Shown here: piece by piece, positions 35,055 to 43,838 of the stretch | How positions within the stretch are numbered: position 1 is the first letter of the stretch | Layout: each line of letters starts with the position of its first letter | Assembly: GCA_003169975.1 (NCBI GenBank) | Contig: PNAA01000054.1 | Span: 58,555-122,554, forward strand | Origin: Spartobacteria bacterium | Lineage (GTDB): Bacteria; Verrucomicrobiota; Verrucomicrobiia; Chthoniobacterales; UBA10450 | Length of the DNA: 64,000 nucleotides | Reading direction: 5' to 3' | Notes under the pieces: generated by a model | What the model was told of the DNA's origin: nothing | The model's database searches: none | Seen by the model: the letters and a program-made list of their open reading frames with translations, nothing else | Translations under genes and position numbers: made by a program

Positions 35055-36986
35055 TTAGGCGGCGCTGGAGCGCGACTTTTCGGTCTGCTTTTTGAGCAGC
35101 AACAGGACCTTCTCCACGAGCGCGTCGCTCGTCAGACCGTGCTTCTTGCGCAGGATCGGGATCGTCCCGTGCTCGATGAATTGATCGGGCCAGCCAATGC
35201 GCACGACCGGGGTGGAGATCATCTCGGTATGGAGATGCTCCATCACGGCGCAACCGAATCCGTTGTGCAGGACATGGTCCTCAATCGTGCAGAGGACCTG
35301 CACGCTGCGCGCAAAAAATTCGAGCGTGCCGGTATCGATCGGCTTGATCCAGCGCGGGTTGATCAGCGCCACCGAAACGCCGTGCGCCTCCAATTTCTGG
35401 GCCGCTTCCTGCGCCATCTCGAACATGTTGCCGAGGCCGAAGATCGCGACGTCCTTGCCGTGCTGCACCACTTCGGCTTTCCCGATCTCGAGCAACTTCG
35501 GAGTCGCTTTGGGCTTCGCGCCGGTGCCCGCGCCGCGCGGATAACGAACCGCAATCGGACCGGAATCGTAGTTCGCCATTGTCCAAAGCATGTCCACAAA
35601 TTCGTCTTCATCCTTCGGCTGCATGTGAACGATGTTCGGGACGTGACGGAGGTAGCCGATGTCAAAAACGCCATGGTGCGTCGGGCCGTCGTCCCCACTC
35701 AGGCCGGCGCGGTCCATGCAGAGCGCAACGTTCAGGTTTTGCAGCGCGATGTCGTGAATGATCATGTCGTAGGCGCGCTGCATGAAGGTTGAATAGATGG
35801 TGAGAAACGGTTTCAGTCCCTGGGTCGCAAGGCCGCAGGCAAAGAGCGCCGCGTGCTCCTCCGCGATCCCGACGTCGTAGTAGCGGTCAGGGTGTTGCGC
35901 CTGGAAATAACCGAGACCGGTCCCGCTCGGCATCGCGCCGGTGATGGCGACGATCTTGCGATTGGTGTCGGCGAATTTGCCTAACGTCTTGCCCAGAATT
36001 TCCGAATAGGTCGGTGTCGCCGCCGCCGCGGTCTCACCCGTCGCGGCGGTGAATTTTCCGAGTCCGTGGAATTTATCCGGCTTGGCGATGGCCGGCTCAT
36101 AGCCTTTGCCTTTTTTCGTTAGGATATGAAGCAGGACCGGCTCGTCCTGGGTCTTGAGAAACTCGAAGGTCCGGGTGAGCAGCGGGATGTCGTGACCATC
36201 GATCGGGCCGTAGTAACGGAGACCGAGCTCCTCAAAGATCACGCTCGGCACGAGCAGATTCTTTACGCCTTCCTCGACCTTGTGCGCCAGGTGGAGGATC
36301 CCCCGGCCGGCAATCGCCTTGATAAAACGTCCGGCTTTATCGTGCAGATGCGCGTAGGTCGGGTTGGTCACGATGTTGTTCAGGTAAGCGGCGATCGCGC
36401 CGACGTTTTTCGCAATCGACCACTCATTGTCATTCAGCACCACGATGAAACGTTTCGTCTGCGCCCGGACGTTGTTCAGCGCCTCATAGCTGATGCCGCA
36501 GGTAAGCGCAGCGTCACCGGCCACGACCACGACGTTCTCATCCCCGCCTAACAAATCGCGTCCCACCGCCATGCCCAGGCCGGCCGACAAGGCGGTGCCG
36601 GCGTGACCCGCGCCATAGGAATCGTGCTCGCTCTCGGTGCGGAGAAGGAAACCGTTGAGCCCTTCGTACTGCCGCATCGTGTGAATGCGATCGAGCCGGC
36701 CGGTAAACATTTTGTGGACGTAGCCTTGATGACTAACGTCGAAGACGAACCGATCGTGCGGGGTGGTGAAGACCCGGTGGAGCGCGATGGTCAACTCGAC
36801 CACGCCGAGATTGGGCCCGAGATGGCCGCCGGTTTGGGAGAGGACCTTAATCAGTTCATCGCGCACTTCCTGCGCAAGCTGGGGGAGACTCTCCTCCGGC
36901 AACGCTTTCACGTCGGCCGGAGAATGAATTCCGGCCAGCAGACGCATCGTTTTGGCAGGTGCCTCAGAAGAGACTGACGTCGACAT
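35055..36986 (-). CDS. dxs: 1-deoxy-D-xylulose-5-phosphate synthase
   Basis: A 643-residue DXS, the first enzyme of the MEP isoprenoid pathway. It has SQTGGHLGPNLGVVELTIALH (catalytic His), the thiamine-diphosphate motif GDAALTCGISYEALN with VVLNDNEWSI, GLGYFQAQHPDRYYDVGIAEEHA (catalytic Glu) and the C-terminal transketolase domain. The GDG of the thiamine motif is GDA here, a change within the range that I have seen. The start MSTSVSSE has an AAGGAGAA ribosome site and overlaps xseB by 23 bases, so the two are co-transcribed. Confidence 0.95.
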   Translation of the reverse strand: MSTSVSSEAPAKTMRLLAGIHSPADVKALPEESLPQLAQEVRDELIKVLSQTGGHLGPNLGVVELTIALHRVFTTPHDRFVFDVSHQGYVHKMFTGRLDRIHTMRQYEGLNGFLLRTESEHDSYGAGHAGTALSAGLGMAVGRDLLGGDENVVVVAGDAALTCGISYEALNNVRAQTKRFIVVLNDNEWSIAKNVGAIAAYLNNIVTNPTYAHLHDKAGRFIKAIAGRGILHLAHKVEEGVKNLLVPSVIFEELGLRYYGPIDGHDIPLLTRTFEFLKTQDEPVLLHILTKKGKGYEPAIAKPDKFHGLGKFTAATGETAAAATPTYSEILGKTLGKFADTNRKIVAITGAMPSGTGLGYFQAQHPDRYYDVGIAEEHAALFACGLATQGLKPFLTIYSTFMQRAYDMIIHDIALQNLNVALCMDRAGLSGDDGPTHHGVFDIGYLRHVPNIVHMQPKDEDEFVDMLWTMANYDSGPIAVRYPRGAGTGAKPKATPKLLEIGKAEVVQHGKDVAIFGLGNMFEMAQEAAQKLEAHGVSVALINPRWIKPIDTGTLEFFARSVQVLCTIEDHVLHNGFGCAVMEHLHTEMISTPVVRIGWPDQFIEHGTIPILRKKHGLTSDALVEKVLLLLKKQTEKSRSSAA

Positions 36987-37275
36987 TTTTTGGTTCTCCT
37001 TTTGGTTCAGGCTGGGCCGCGACGGACGCAGCCGGTTCAAATTCTTGCACGACCGGTTTCCCGGCGCTGTTGCGGGTAATGATTTCGATTCGTTGTTCAG
37101 CCGAGGCCAGGCGCTCCTGGCAGACCTTGACCAGCTTCATTCCTTCCTCGTAGCGGACAATCAAATCCTCGAGCGGAAGGTCACCGGATTCCATCTGTTC
37201 TACGATTTCCTCGAGCCGTTTCATGGCCTGTTCGAAGTTCGCTGCGGGAGCGGGCTTCTTCACTTGGTTCGGCAT
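36964..37275 (-). CDS. xseB: Exodeoxyribonuclease VII small subunit
   Basis: A 103-residue protein with the XseB pattern FEQAMKRLEEIVEQMESGDLPLEDLIVRYEEGMKLVKVCQERLASAEQRIE (about residues 13-62). It is the small subunit of exonuclease VII. It is longer than usual (about 75-85) through a C-terminal Pro/Glu/Lys tail that overlaps dxs. The start MPNQVKK is chosen at the beginning of similarity. xseA is not in the window. Confidence 0.85.
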   Translation of the reverse strand: MPNQVKKPAPAANFEQAMKRLEEIVEQMESGDLPLEDLIVRYEEGMKLVKVCQERLASAEQRIEIITRNSAGKPVVQEFEPAASVAAQPEPKGEPKNVDVSLF

Positions 37276-37390
37276 AACGGCAAGAGAGCAATTAAGCATA
37301 CAGGCACCAATTAAAAAGGCGGACTTGGAGGCCCCGAGGGGTGGCACAGCGGATGCTATAATTGCCATAACCAAGCTTGTAGCCGATCCG

Positions 37391-37792
37391 ATGACTTCTC
37401 TAAAGCGCATCCTTCTGATCGACCACCAGCCGCATCTGGCCGCGGTCGTGGGATCGGCGCTCCAGGCAACCGGGCAATATTTGATCCGGCAGGAGAACCA
37501 CTGCCGGCGCGCGCTGCACACGGCGCTTCATTTCCAGCCGGACTTGATCCTGCTCGACGCCGGGCCCGAACACCTCGAGCTCGATGAGATCGCGCAACAG
37601 ATTCACGCTAATGCAGCGCTCCAGAACGTGCCGGTCGTTTGCCTAACGACTCTCGCTCCGAATGGCCAGATCGGCTCGGTGGGATTTTTCGGCGGCTACA
37701 GCTTCGTCGCAAATTCATTCCAGCTCGATGACATGGTGAATTGCATCGCCGAAATGCTGAGCGACGACCTGGCGCTCGGCGCGTCTGCCTGA
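37391..37792 (+). CDS. Stand-alone receiver-domain protein
   Basis: A 133-residue response-regulator receiver-like domain. KRILLIDHQPHLAAVVGSAL is the N-terminal strand (one acidic residue where two are usual), LILLDAGPEHLELDEI holds the phospho-acceptor Asp position, VVCLTTLAP the Thr position; the Lys position reads FVANSF, with no Lys. So the acidic pocket and the Lys are altered and it may not be phosphorylated in the normal way. No output domain or histidine kinase is adjacent. It carries a perfect GCCTAACGA copy at 37641. Confidence 0.7.
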   Translation: MTSLKRILLIDHQPHLAAVVGSALQATGQYLIRQENHCRRALHTALHFQPDLILLDAGPEHLELDEIAQQIHANAALQNVPVVCLTTLAPNGQIGSVGFFGGYSFVANSFQLDDMVNCIAEMLSDDLALGASA

Positions 37793-37891
37793 CGCGTCGC
37801 CGTTTGCGCAGAGAATCGGCAGCGACCCGCGCCCGAGCATTCGTCGATCCTTCCCCTTGTAGGATCGCGATCGTCCGGCAAACTTCCTCCC

Positions 37892-39280
37892 ATGCTCACG
37901 CCCACTTCCGTCAGGGACGCTTTGCACAGCACCGGGCCGATCGAGAGGGTGCTGGTCCAGGGATGGGTGCGCACCCGGCGCGATTCGAAGGATTTTTCCT
38001 TCCTCGAACTGAACGACGGCTCCTGCCTGCGGAACCTGCAGATCATCGCGAAAAACACCCTGCCGAATTACGCCGCGGTGCAGCATCTCATCACTGGCGC
38101 TTCCATCGTGGTGCGCGGCGCGCTCGTCGCATCTCAAGGCAAAGGACAAAGCTGGGAGGTGGTCGCCGATTCCATCGAGATCGTGGGCGCGTCCGATGAT
38201 AGTTACCCGTTGCAGAAAAAGGGACACACCCCGGAGTTCCTGCGCGAGATCGCTCATTTGCGTCCGCGCTCCAATCTTTTCGGATGCGTCTTTCGCGTCC
38301 GGAGCCGGCTCGCTTTTGCGATCCACCAATTTTTTCAGGAGCGCGGTTTTGTTTACGTGCACACGCCAATCATTACGGGAAGCGACTGCGAAGGCGCCGG
38401 GGAGTTGTTTCGGGTCACGACGATCGACCCGAAAAATCCGGTGCGCTTGCCGAACGGCGAGATCGACGATGCGAAGGATTTTTTCGCACGCCGGACTTAT
38501 CTGACGGTCAGCGGACAGCTCGAGGCCGAGGCTTTCGCCTGCGCGCTCTCCAAGGTCTACACCTTTGGCCCCACGTTTCGGGCGGAGAATTCCAACACCT
38601 CGCGGCACGCGAACGAGTTCTGGATGATCGAGCCGGAGATGGCCTTCTGCGACCTGAACGGCGATATGGATCTCGCGGAGGAGCTGGTAAAACATCTCGT
38701 GCGCGACATCCGCGAAAATTGCCCCGATGAGCTCGGCCTTTTCGCCAAATTTGTCGATAAAGACTTGCTCGCGCGCCTCGAATTCGTCGTCGACCGACCA
38801 TTTCAGCGGATCAGCTACACCGAAGCGGTTGAACTGCTGCGAAAGAGCGGAGAAGCGTTCGAATTCCCGGTCGAATATGGCCTGAACCTGCAATCGGAAC
38901 ACGAGCGCTGGCTGACCGAGAAGCATTTCAAGTGTCCGATCACCGTCTTCAATTACCCGAAGGAAATTAAGCCGTTTTACATGCGCTTAAACGACGACGA
39001 CCGCACGGTGACGGCGATGGATTTGCTCGTGCCGGGGATCGGCGAAATTGTCGGGGGCAGTCAGCGCGAGGAACGGCTCGACGTCCTGGAAGCGAATCTC
39101 CGCCGCCACAAAATGAATTTGGCCGATTACAAATGGTACCTCGATCTCCGACGCTATGGAACGGTGCCGCACGCCGGTTTTGGCCTTGGGTTCGAGCGCA
39201 TGCTCATGTTCGTCACCGGGGTGGCAAACATTCGCGACGTGATTCCGTTCGCCCGCACGCCGGGGAGCGCGGAATTTTAG
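37892..39280 (+). CDS. asnS: Asparaginyl-tRNA synthetase
   Basis: A 462-residue class II synthetase with an N-terminal OB-fold anticodon-binding domain ([23 protein letters not shown]), motif 2 [30 protein letters not shown] and motif 3 [30 protein letters not shown]. The [12 protein letters not shown] form identifies AsnS over AspS. Length fits (about 460-470). It ends right before a palindromic intergenic repeat. Confidence 0.95.
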   Translation: MLTPTSVRDALHSTGPIERVLVQGWVRTRRDSKDFSFLELNDGSCLRNLQIIAKNTLPNYAAVQHLITGASIVVRGALVASQGKGQSWEVVADSIEIVGASDDSYPLQKKGHTPEFLREIAHLRPRSNLFGCVFRVRSRLAFAIHQFFQERGFVYVHTPIITGSDCEGAGELFRVTTIDPKNPVRLPNGEIDDAKDFFARRTYLTVSGQLEAEAFACALSKVYTFGPTFRAENSNTSRHANEFWMIEPEMAFCDLNGDMDLAEELVKHLVRDIRENCPDELGLFAKFVDKDLLARLEFVVDRPFQRISYTEAVELLRKSGEAFEFPVEYGLNLQSEHERWLTEKHFKCPITVFNYPKEIKPFYMRLNDDDRTVTAMDLLVPGIGEIVGGSQREERLDVLEANLRRHKMNLADYKWYLDLRRYGTVPHAGFGLGFERMLMFVTGVANIRDVIPFARTPGSAEF

Positions 39281-39373
39281 TCATCCCGAGCGGAGCCCGG
39301 CGGAGTCAGAGGGATCCCGCTGTGTTACCTTTAAGGTTTCATCCCGGGATCCCTCGGCTTCGCTCGGGACGAC
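39280..39373. repeat. Imperfect inverted repeat (intergenic palindromic element)
   Basis: Left arm 39280-39319 begins GTCATCCCGAGCGGAGCCC and ends GGGATCCCG. The right arm 39345-39373 is its near reverse complement (CGGGATCCCTC ... CGGGACGAC), about 25 bases apart, with 11 extra bases in the left arm. It lies between convergent genes and could end transcription both ways. The right arm supplies the last codons of the GT2 gene, which read as SSRAKPRDPGMKP. Similar elements are common in diverse genomes as dispersed repeats; this is the only copy that I see here. Confidence 0.75.
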
Positions 39374-40242
39374 GGGTTTTTCAGCTCGTAAGTCTTTGCA
39401 ACCGAAAGGAACTCATAGAAGCCGTGCATCCGCGCGAAATAATAACCTTCGCGGCCATCGAGGAAGCCCTTTTGCCAAAGGTAGACGTAGAGAAAACGCA
39501 AGAGCGGCCGAAACGGCAGCCATTGCGAGAACTGCTTCAATCTTCGCCGCTGTGCGACTCTTGCGCTCTGTAACGCACCGCCGCCCGGCCCGTACTGATT
39601 GGCCACCGCGACCCGCGCTTCCCAGTTGGAATAGCGATTGTGTTTCTCAACGAAAACCTCGACCGACGGAAAGGCATAGTGATCGAGTTCGCAGCGCAAT
39701 CGACCCGTCGGTCCTTCCAGGACGACATGCTCGTGCACTTCGTTGTCGCCGCTGGCCGTCGCGGCGTCGGTCAGCTTCTCATAGCGGCCTAACGAATGAC
39801 GGAAGAGCCGCAGATTCCAATTCGGATAGTAGGCGTGCCGCAGCCAGCGGCCCATGAACATGAAGCGCCGATTGATCCAGAATCCCGCCGTCGCCCCCGG
39901 ATCCGCAAGCGCGGCCCGAAACTCGGCCTCCGCGCCCGCCGGCAGAACTTCGTCGGCATCGAGAATGAAGACCCACTCGTTCCGGAAGGGCAGATTTTCG
40001 AGCGCCCAGTTTTTTTTCTTCGGCCAGGTGCCGTTGAATTCGAACTGCACGACCCGTGCGCCTAGCTCCTCGGCGATGCGCGGCGATCCGTCGGTGCTTT
40101 GGGAATCGACCACGAAAATTTCATCAGCCCACGCGATCGAGGCGAGGCAGCGCGGAAGATTTTCAGCCTCGTTCTTGATCGGCACGACAACTGAGACGGG
40201 CACGCGGGTTGATCGCTGATCCATGGCGGGAATTGAGGCCAC
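39331..40242 (-). CDS. Glycosyltransferase family 2 (WaaE/KdtX-like)
   Basis: A 303-residue GT2 enzyme: VSVVVPIKNEAENLPRCLASIAWADEIFVVDSQSTDGS, GTWPKKKNWALENLPFRNEWVFILDADEVLP (DxD) and EGYYFARMHGFYEF near the C terminus. It resembles LPS-core beta-glucosyltransferases of the WaaE/KdtX type. The C-terminal 13 or so residues come from the palindromic repeat, so the natural end was probably lost or replaced. It is the last gene of the exopolysaccharide operon; an ATG at 40224 is an alternative start. Confidence 0.85.
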   Translation of the reverse strand: MASIPAMDQRSTRVPVSVVVPIKNEAENLPRCLASIAWADEIFVVDSQSTDGSPRIAEELGARVVQFEFNGTWPKKKNWALENLPFRNEWVFILDADEVLPAGAEAEFRAALADPGATAGFWINRRFMFMGRWLRHAYYPNWNLRLFRHSLGRYEKLTDAATASGDNEVHEHVVLEGPTGRLRCELDHYAFPSVEVFVEKHNRYSNWEARVAVANQYGPGGGALQSARVAQRRRLKQFSQWLPFRPLLRFLYVYLWQKGFLDGREGYYFARMHGFYEFLSVAKTYELKNPSSRAKPRDPGMKP

Positions 40243-40249
40243 GAGTTCG

Positions 40250-40807
40250 TTACCGCGGCCGCAGCACGCGACAAGGATTTCCCGCTGCGATCACGTTCTC
40301 CGGCACGTCCCGGGTCACGACGGAACACGCGCCGACAATTGCCCGCGCGCCGATCGTCACGCCCGGCATGACGAAGGCCCGCGCGCCGACAAACGCATCT
40401 TCGCCGATCGTGATCTTGGCGACGACCAGCGGCATGGCCGGATCCGCGAAGTCGTGGCTACCGGTATTCAAATACGCTTCCTGCGCGACCACGGCGCACG
40501 CCCCAATTTCAATCTCGCCGAGACTGTAGGCATTCGCGCGATCGCCGAGGCAGGCGCGATCGTGCAGCGTCAATTTCCAGGGAATCGCGATCCGCGCGCG
40601 TTGATGGACAAAGGGCGTCCCGTGGATTTTGGCGCCGAACACGCCTAACCAAAAAAGGCGCCACGGATTCGCCGGCTTCGGAGTCCAGACGCAAAAGATG
40701 CCCCAGCAAAGTTCCCAGAGAATCCGAACGGCGCGTTCGTTCACGGGCCAGGGCGAGGCGAACTGCGAAATCTGCCCGCCGGCGACGGTTTTGAGCGGTT
40801 CAGTCAT
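40250..40807 (-). CDS. WcaF-like acetyltransferase
   Basis: A 185-residue left-handed beta-helix acyltransferase. Hexapeptide repeats run from about residue 65 to 175 (IGACAVVAQEAYLNTGSHDF, ITIGEDAFVGARAFVMPGVTIGARAIVGACSVVT). The PWPVNERAVRILWELCW N terminus is that of the colanic-acid WcaF type. It would O-acetylate a sugar of the exopolysaccharide. Seven bases before it in transcription order lies the motif copy TCGTTAGGC (40808-40816). Confidence 0.8.
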   Translation of the reverse strand: MTEPLKTVAGGQISQFASPWPVNERAVRILWELCWGIFCVWTPKPANPWRLFWLGVFGAKIHGTPFVHQRARIAIPWKLTLHDRACLGDRANAYSLGEIEIGACAVVAQEAYLNTGSHDFADPAMPLVVAKITIGEDAFVGARAFVMPGVTIGARAIVGACSVVTRDVPENVIAAGNPCRVLRPR

Positions 40808-40810
40808 TCG

Positions 40811-41953
40811 TTAGGCAGAAAGAGAAGATCGGGCCGGTGGGAGCAGGCTGGCGAAATCTTCGAGATAACGCTGCCCGACCGTCTCAACGTCGAATTGAGC
40901 AACTTGCGCGCGCGCCGCTTCTCCAATGCGCACGATTTGCTCCGGACCGAGGCCCAGCAAATCGACGAGGCGGGCCGCCAGATTCTTTTCTGGCGCGGGC
41001 CCGCGATGATCAAAGACAAATCCAGTCACACCGTTTTCAATATAATCACGAAAGCAGGGCAGATTGGAAACAAACGGCGCACAACCATGAGCCATCGCCT
41101 CAATCGGCGCGACCCCAAACGCCTCGCCGGTTTCCGCCACCGAAGGGTAGGCGAAGACTAACGACGCGCGATACTCCTCCGCCAACTTCGCCGGATCAAA
41201 GATCTGCCCGGGCCATTCGAGACGCGCCCCGCTCTGTTCGCCCATGGCCTGCAGGTGACGCAGGAATGCCACGCCGCCGCCGCCGAGCGCCGTTTCATGC
41301 GGGCCAACAATTCGTACTTTCCACGCGGCCAGCATTTCCGCCGGCAGATGGGACAACGCGCGCAGAAACAATTCGAGGCCTTTTTCCGGATGGACCCGCC
41401 CGACGAAAAGAATCGTCCGCTCACGCGCGCCGCGCGCGGTGCGATCGATGCGAAAGGGCAGCGCATTCGGAATGACGCGCACCTTGGCGCGCAGGCGCGG
41501 TGCCTCGGCCACGATCTGATCGGCGATCGCGCGCGAGACCGCATGGAGCCGCGCGACATGCGCGTAGGAGCGCATTTGCCCCTTTGGTCCACGCGCCACG
41601 TGCACGCAGAGCAGGCCGCGCCGGGTGGCCCGGGTCAGCAGCGGGAGCCAGAACGTGTTCGTGACGAGGATATCTGCTTCCGGCAGGACGCGCCGGACGC
41701 GGAGAGAGTAGAGTAGATCGAACCACTTCAACCACAGAATCGATCGCGGCTGGGAGGAGCCGCGGACGCGCACATGCCTGACGCCTTCGATTTCTTGCGT
41801 AGCCGGGAGCTCGGGATGCGAGCGGGAAATCTGCACCACGGTGTGTCCACGCCTAACGAACTCCTGGCCGAGCGCGAACCAGACCTTCTCGACCGCACCT
41901 CCCATGAGGGGCGGGACGGGGAAGAACGCGCCCAGCACAATCGTAATTTTCAT
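40811..41953 (-). CDS. Glycosyltransferase family 4
   Basis: A 380-residue GT-B enzyme: MKITIVLGAFFPVPPLMGGAVEKVWFALGQEF, RTILFVGRVHPEKGLELFLRAL, LVFAYPSVAETGEAFGVAPIEAMAHGCAPFVSNL and a C-terminal helix. The stop codon TAA (40813-40811) lies inside a TCGTTAGGC copy. The start overlaps the next upstream glycosyltransferase by four bases. Donor sugar unknown. Confidence 0.87.
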   Translation of the reverse strand: MKITIVLGAFFPVPPLMGGAVEKVWFALGQEFVRRGHTVVQISRSHPELPATQEIEGVRHVRVRGSSQPRSILWLKWFDLLYSLRVRRVLPEADILVTNTFWLPLLTRATRRGLLCVHVARGPKGQMRSYAHVARLHAVSRAIADQIVAEAPRLRAKVRVIPNALPFRIDRTARGARERTILFVGRVHPEKGLELFLRALSHLPAEMLAAWKVRIVGPHETALGGGGVAFLRHLQAMGEQSGARLEWPGQIFDPAKLAEEYRASLVFAYPSVAETGEAFGVAPIEAMAHGCAPFVSNLPCFRDYIENGVTGFVFDHRGPAPEKNLAARLVDLLGLGPEQIVRIGEAARAQVAQFDVETVGQRYLEDFASLLPPARSSLSA

Positions 41954-43110
41954 GCGGCGCGGGGCGAATCTTGGAGAGCGTGCAGAAATGAATCCACCGC
42001 CTGATTAATTTCAAAGCGCTGGGCGAAACAGCGGCGCGCCCTCTCGCTCATCTGTGCCCGTTGCGCCGGCGCTGCTTCGAGCCAGCGTTCGAGCAGGCGT
42101 TGGGTGCCGCCAAGATTATCGGCCTCGGCGTAACCGCAACCGTCCTCCACGATTTCGCGCCAGATGTTCACCTGGTTGGAAATGAGGACCGGTTTTCCGC
42201 AGGCGAGCGCTTCGACCACGGCTATGCCGAAATTTTCCTGGTGGGAAGGGAGAATGAAGGCTTCGGAGGCGGCGAAGGCACCCCATTTCAAATTCCCACT
42301 CAGCATCCCTGTGAAGGTGATCGGCAGCGTGCCCGCGAGCTGTTTGAGATGCGCAAGATAACTCTCGTCCGCGCTGGGGCCGGCCATAACGAGGTGCAGC
42401 GCCGACGCTTCCGGGCAGGCATTCTGCCAGGACGCGAACGCGCGGATCAGTTCCTCGCAGCCTTTCTTTTCATGCAGGCGACCGAGGAAGAGGAGAAAGG
42501 TTTTTCCACGGAGAGGTGGGAAGGCGTTGTCGAAATCCTTCCGGGCGCTCTGCCAATCAACCTCGGGGGCGGCAGTGCCAAAGTTCACCACGACCTCATG
42601 GCAGCGGTAGAGGCGGAAGGATTCGCGGGCCAGTAGCCGCTCTTGTTCTGCAGTAAAAAGCACCGCAGCGGCGTCGCGCAGGACGCGGTATTCCGCCCAC
42701 GGCCAGTAGAGCAATTTCTTCAGATGCTTCAGCCGATAGGTGCGGTTGAACCACGGATCGAGCATCCCATGCGGGAAGACGAAATAGGGGGTCGCGGTTT
42801 TGCGTAGAGCTCGCCAGACACCGAAACTGTTGTATTGCCAGATCCCGTGGACGACCACGGCGTCGTAGCCCGCGCGCCGCTCTTTGAGCCACGGAACGAA
42901 ACGTGGCGCGTAGCCGTAGCTGCTCCGACCCGGCCCGAGCGCATAGGCGGTCCCGGGAAATTCGTCCGCCCATGGCGCCGTCGGCTCATCGAGCGAAACC
43001 ACTTCGACCGAATGACCGCGCCGGGTGAGAACGAGCGAGGATTGCTTGACCGACTCGAGTGGCCCGCCGATCGACGGGTTCAGCGAATGAATGCAGTTTA
43101 GTATCTTCAT
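41950..43110 (-). CDS. Glycosyltransferase family 4
   Basis: A 386-residue GT-B enzyme beginning MKILNCIHSLNPSIGGPLESVKQSS, with VVHGIWQYNSFGVWRAL, FLLFLGRLHEKKGCEELIRAF and AFILPSHQENFGIAVVEALACGKPVLISN. The start at 43110 matches the usual MKIL opening; seven extra codons upstream are not supported. Similar to transferases of colanic-acid-like clusters. It overlaps the downstream gene by four bases and lies 62 bases after the acyltransferase gene. Confidence 0.87.
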   Translation of the reverse strand: MKILNCIHSLNPSIGGPLESVKQSSLVLTRRGHSVEVVSLDEPTAPWADEFPGTAYALGPGRSSYGYAPRFVPWLKERRAGYDAVVVHGIWQYNSFGVWRALRKTATPYFVFPHGMLDPWFNRTYRLKHLKKLLYWPWAEYRVLRDAAAVLFTAEQERLLARESFRLYRCHEVVVNFGTAAPEVDWQSARKDFDNAFPPLRGKTFLLFLGRLHEKKGCEELIRAFASWQNACPEASALHLVMAGPSADESYLAHLKQLAGTLPITFTGMLSGNLKWGAFAASEAFILPSHQENFGIAVVEALACGKPVLISNQVNIWREIVEDGCGYAEADNLGGTQRLLERWLEAAPAQRAQMSERARRCFAQRFEINQAVDSFLHALQDSPRAA

Positions 43111-43172
43111 CCGGACGACGCAGCGACTCAATCCTCCACATCGTCCTTATCTCGAGCGAGCTCCTTCGCCGC

Positions 43173-43838
43173 TCACCAGACGAATCCTTTCGTGCGCCGG
43201 AAATACTCCATCTCGGGCGAGAATTCTTTCAGCGGCTTGGCCGGCACGCCGCCGTAGAGCTGGTAGGGCTGGTTCCATTTCTTGTTCAAAAGCGATTGCG
43301 CGCCGAGAACCGAATGATGTGGCAGAACGCTGCCGCCGAGCACGACGACATTGGTCCCGACGAAGCTGTATTCGCCGATCTCGATCGGTTCCGCCGCTTG
43401 CCTGCTCGCGGCGAGATCGATGCTGTGGCTGAGGAGCTGCGAACGGAATCCGCCGACGGTGGCGAAAGCGCCGATGCGCACCCGCGCCGTGCAATCGATC
43501 AAATGCCGGCTTGTGATGCTGGCGTGAGCTTCGATGATCAGTTCCGCGCGCCGGTCGGTCTGATGGGCAAAGTGCTGGCTCGCGCCGCTGGGAAATCCGG
43601 TGATCCAATTTAATTGCCCGATGATGGCGTGCGCGCCGAGATGCAAAAGATCGATGTTTTTGCAAAGCGTCAAATGCCCGATGCGAGAATGCTCGTCCAT
43701 GATGAGATGGCGCGGGAGAATCCAGGCGAAACCAATGTGGCTGGTGGGATGAATGGAATAGCCGAGCAGTTTTTCGAGGAACGAGCGCCGCAACGACCAC
43801 GGGAGCAGGAACGAAAGAAACATCAGGATGCTTCTCAT
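43173..43838 (-). CDS. Left-handed beta-helix acyltransferase
   Basis: A 221-residue protein with hexapeptide repeats (HIGFAWILPRHLIMDEHSRIGHLTLC, IIEAHASITSRHLIDC, IGEYSFVGTNVVVLGGSVLPHHSVLGAQSLL) and a C-terminal YGGVPAKPLKEF, typical of CoA-dependent sugar acetyltransferases. The N-terminal 20 residues are hydrophobic (MFLSFLLPWSLRRSFLEKLL). The start overlaps the upstream glycosyltransferase by four bases. It probably decorates the exopolysaccharide. Confidence 0.75.
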   Translation of the reverse strand: MRSILMFLSFLLPWSLRRSFLEKLLGYSIHPTSHIGFAWILPRHLIMDEHSRIGHLTLCKNIDLLHLGAHAIIGQLNWITGFPSGASQHFAHQTDRRAELIIEAHASITSRHLIDCTARVRIGAFATVGGFRSQLLSHSIDLAASRQAAEPIEIGEYSFVGTNVVVLGGSVLPHHSVLGAQSLLNKKWNQPYQLYGGVPAKPLKEFSPEMEYFRRTKGFVW

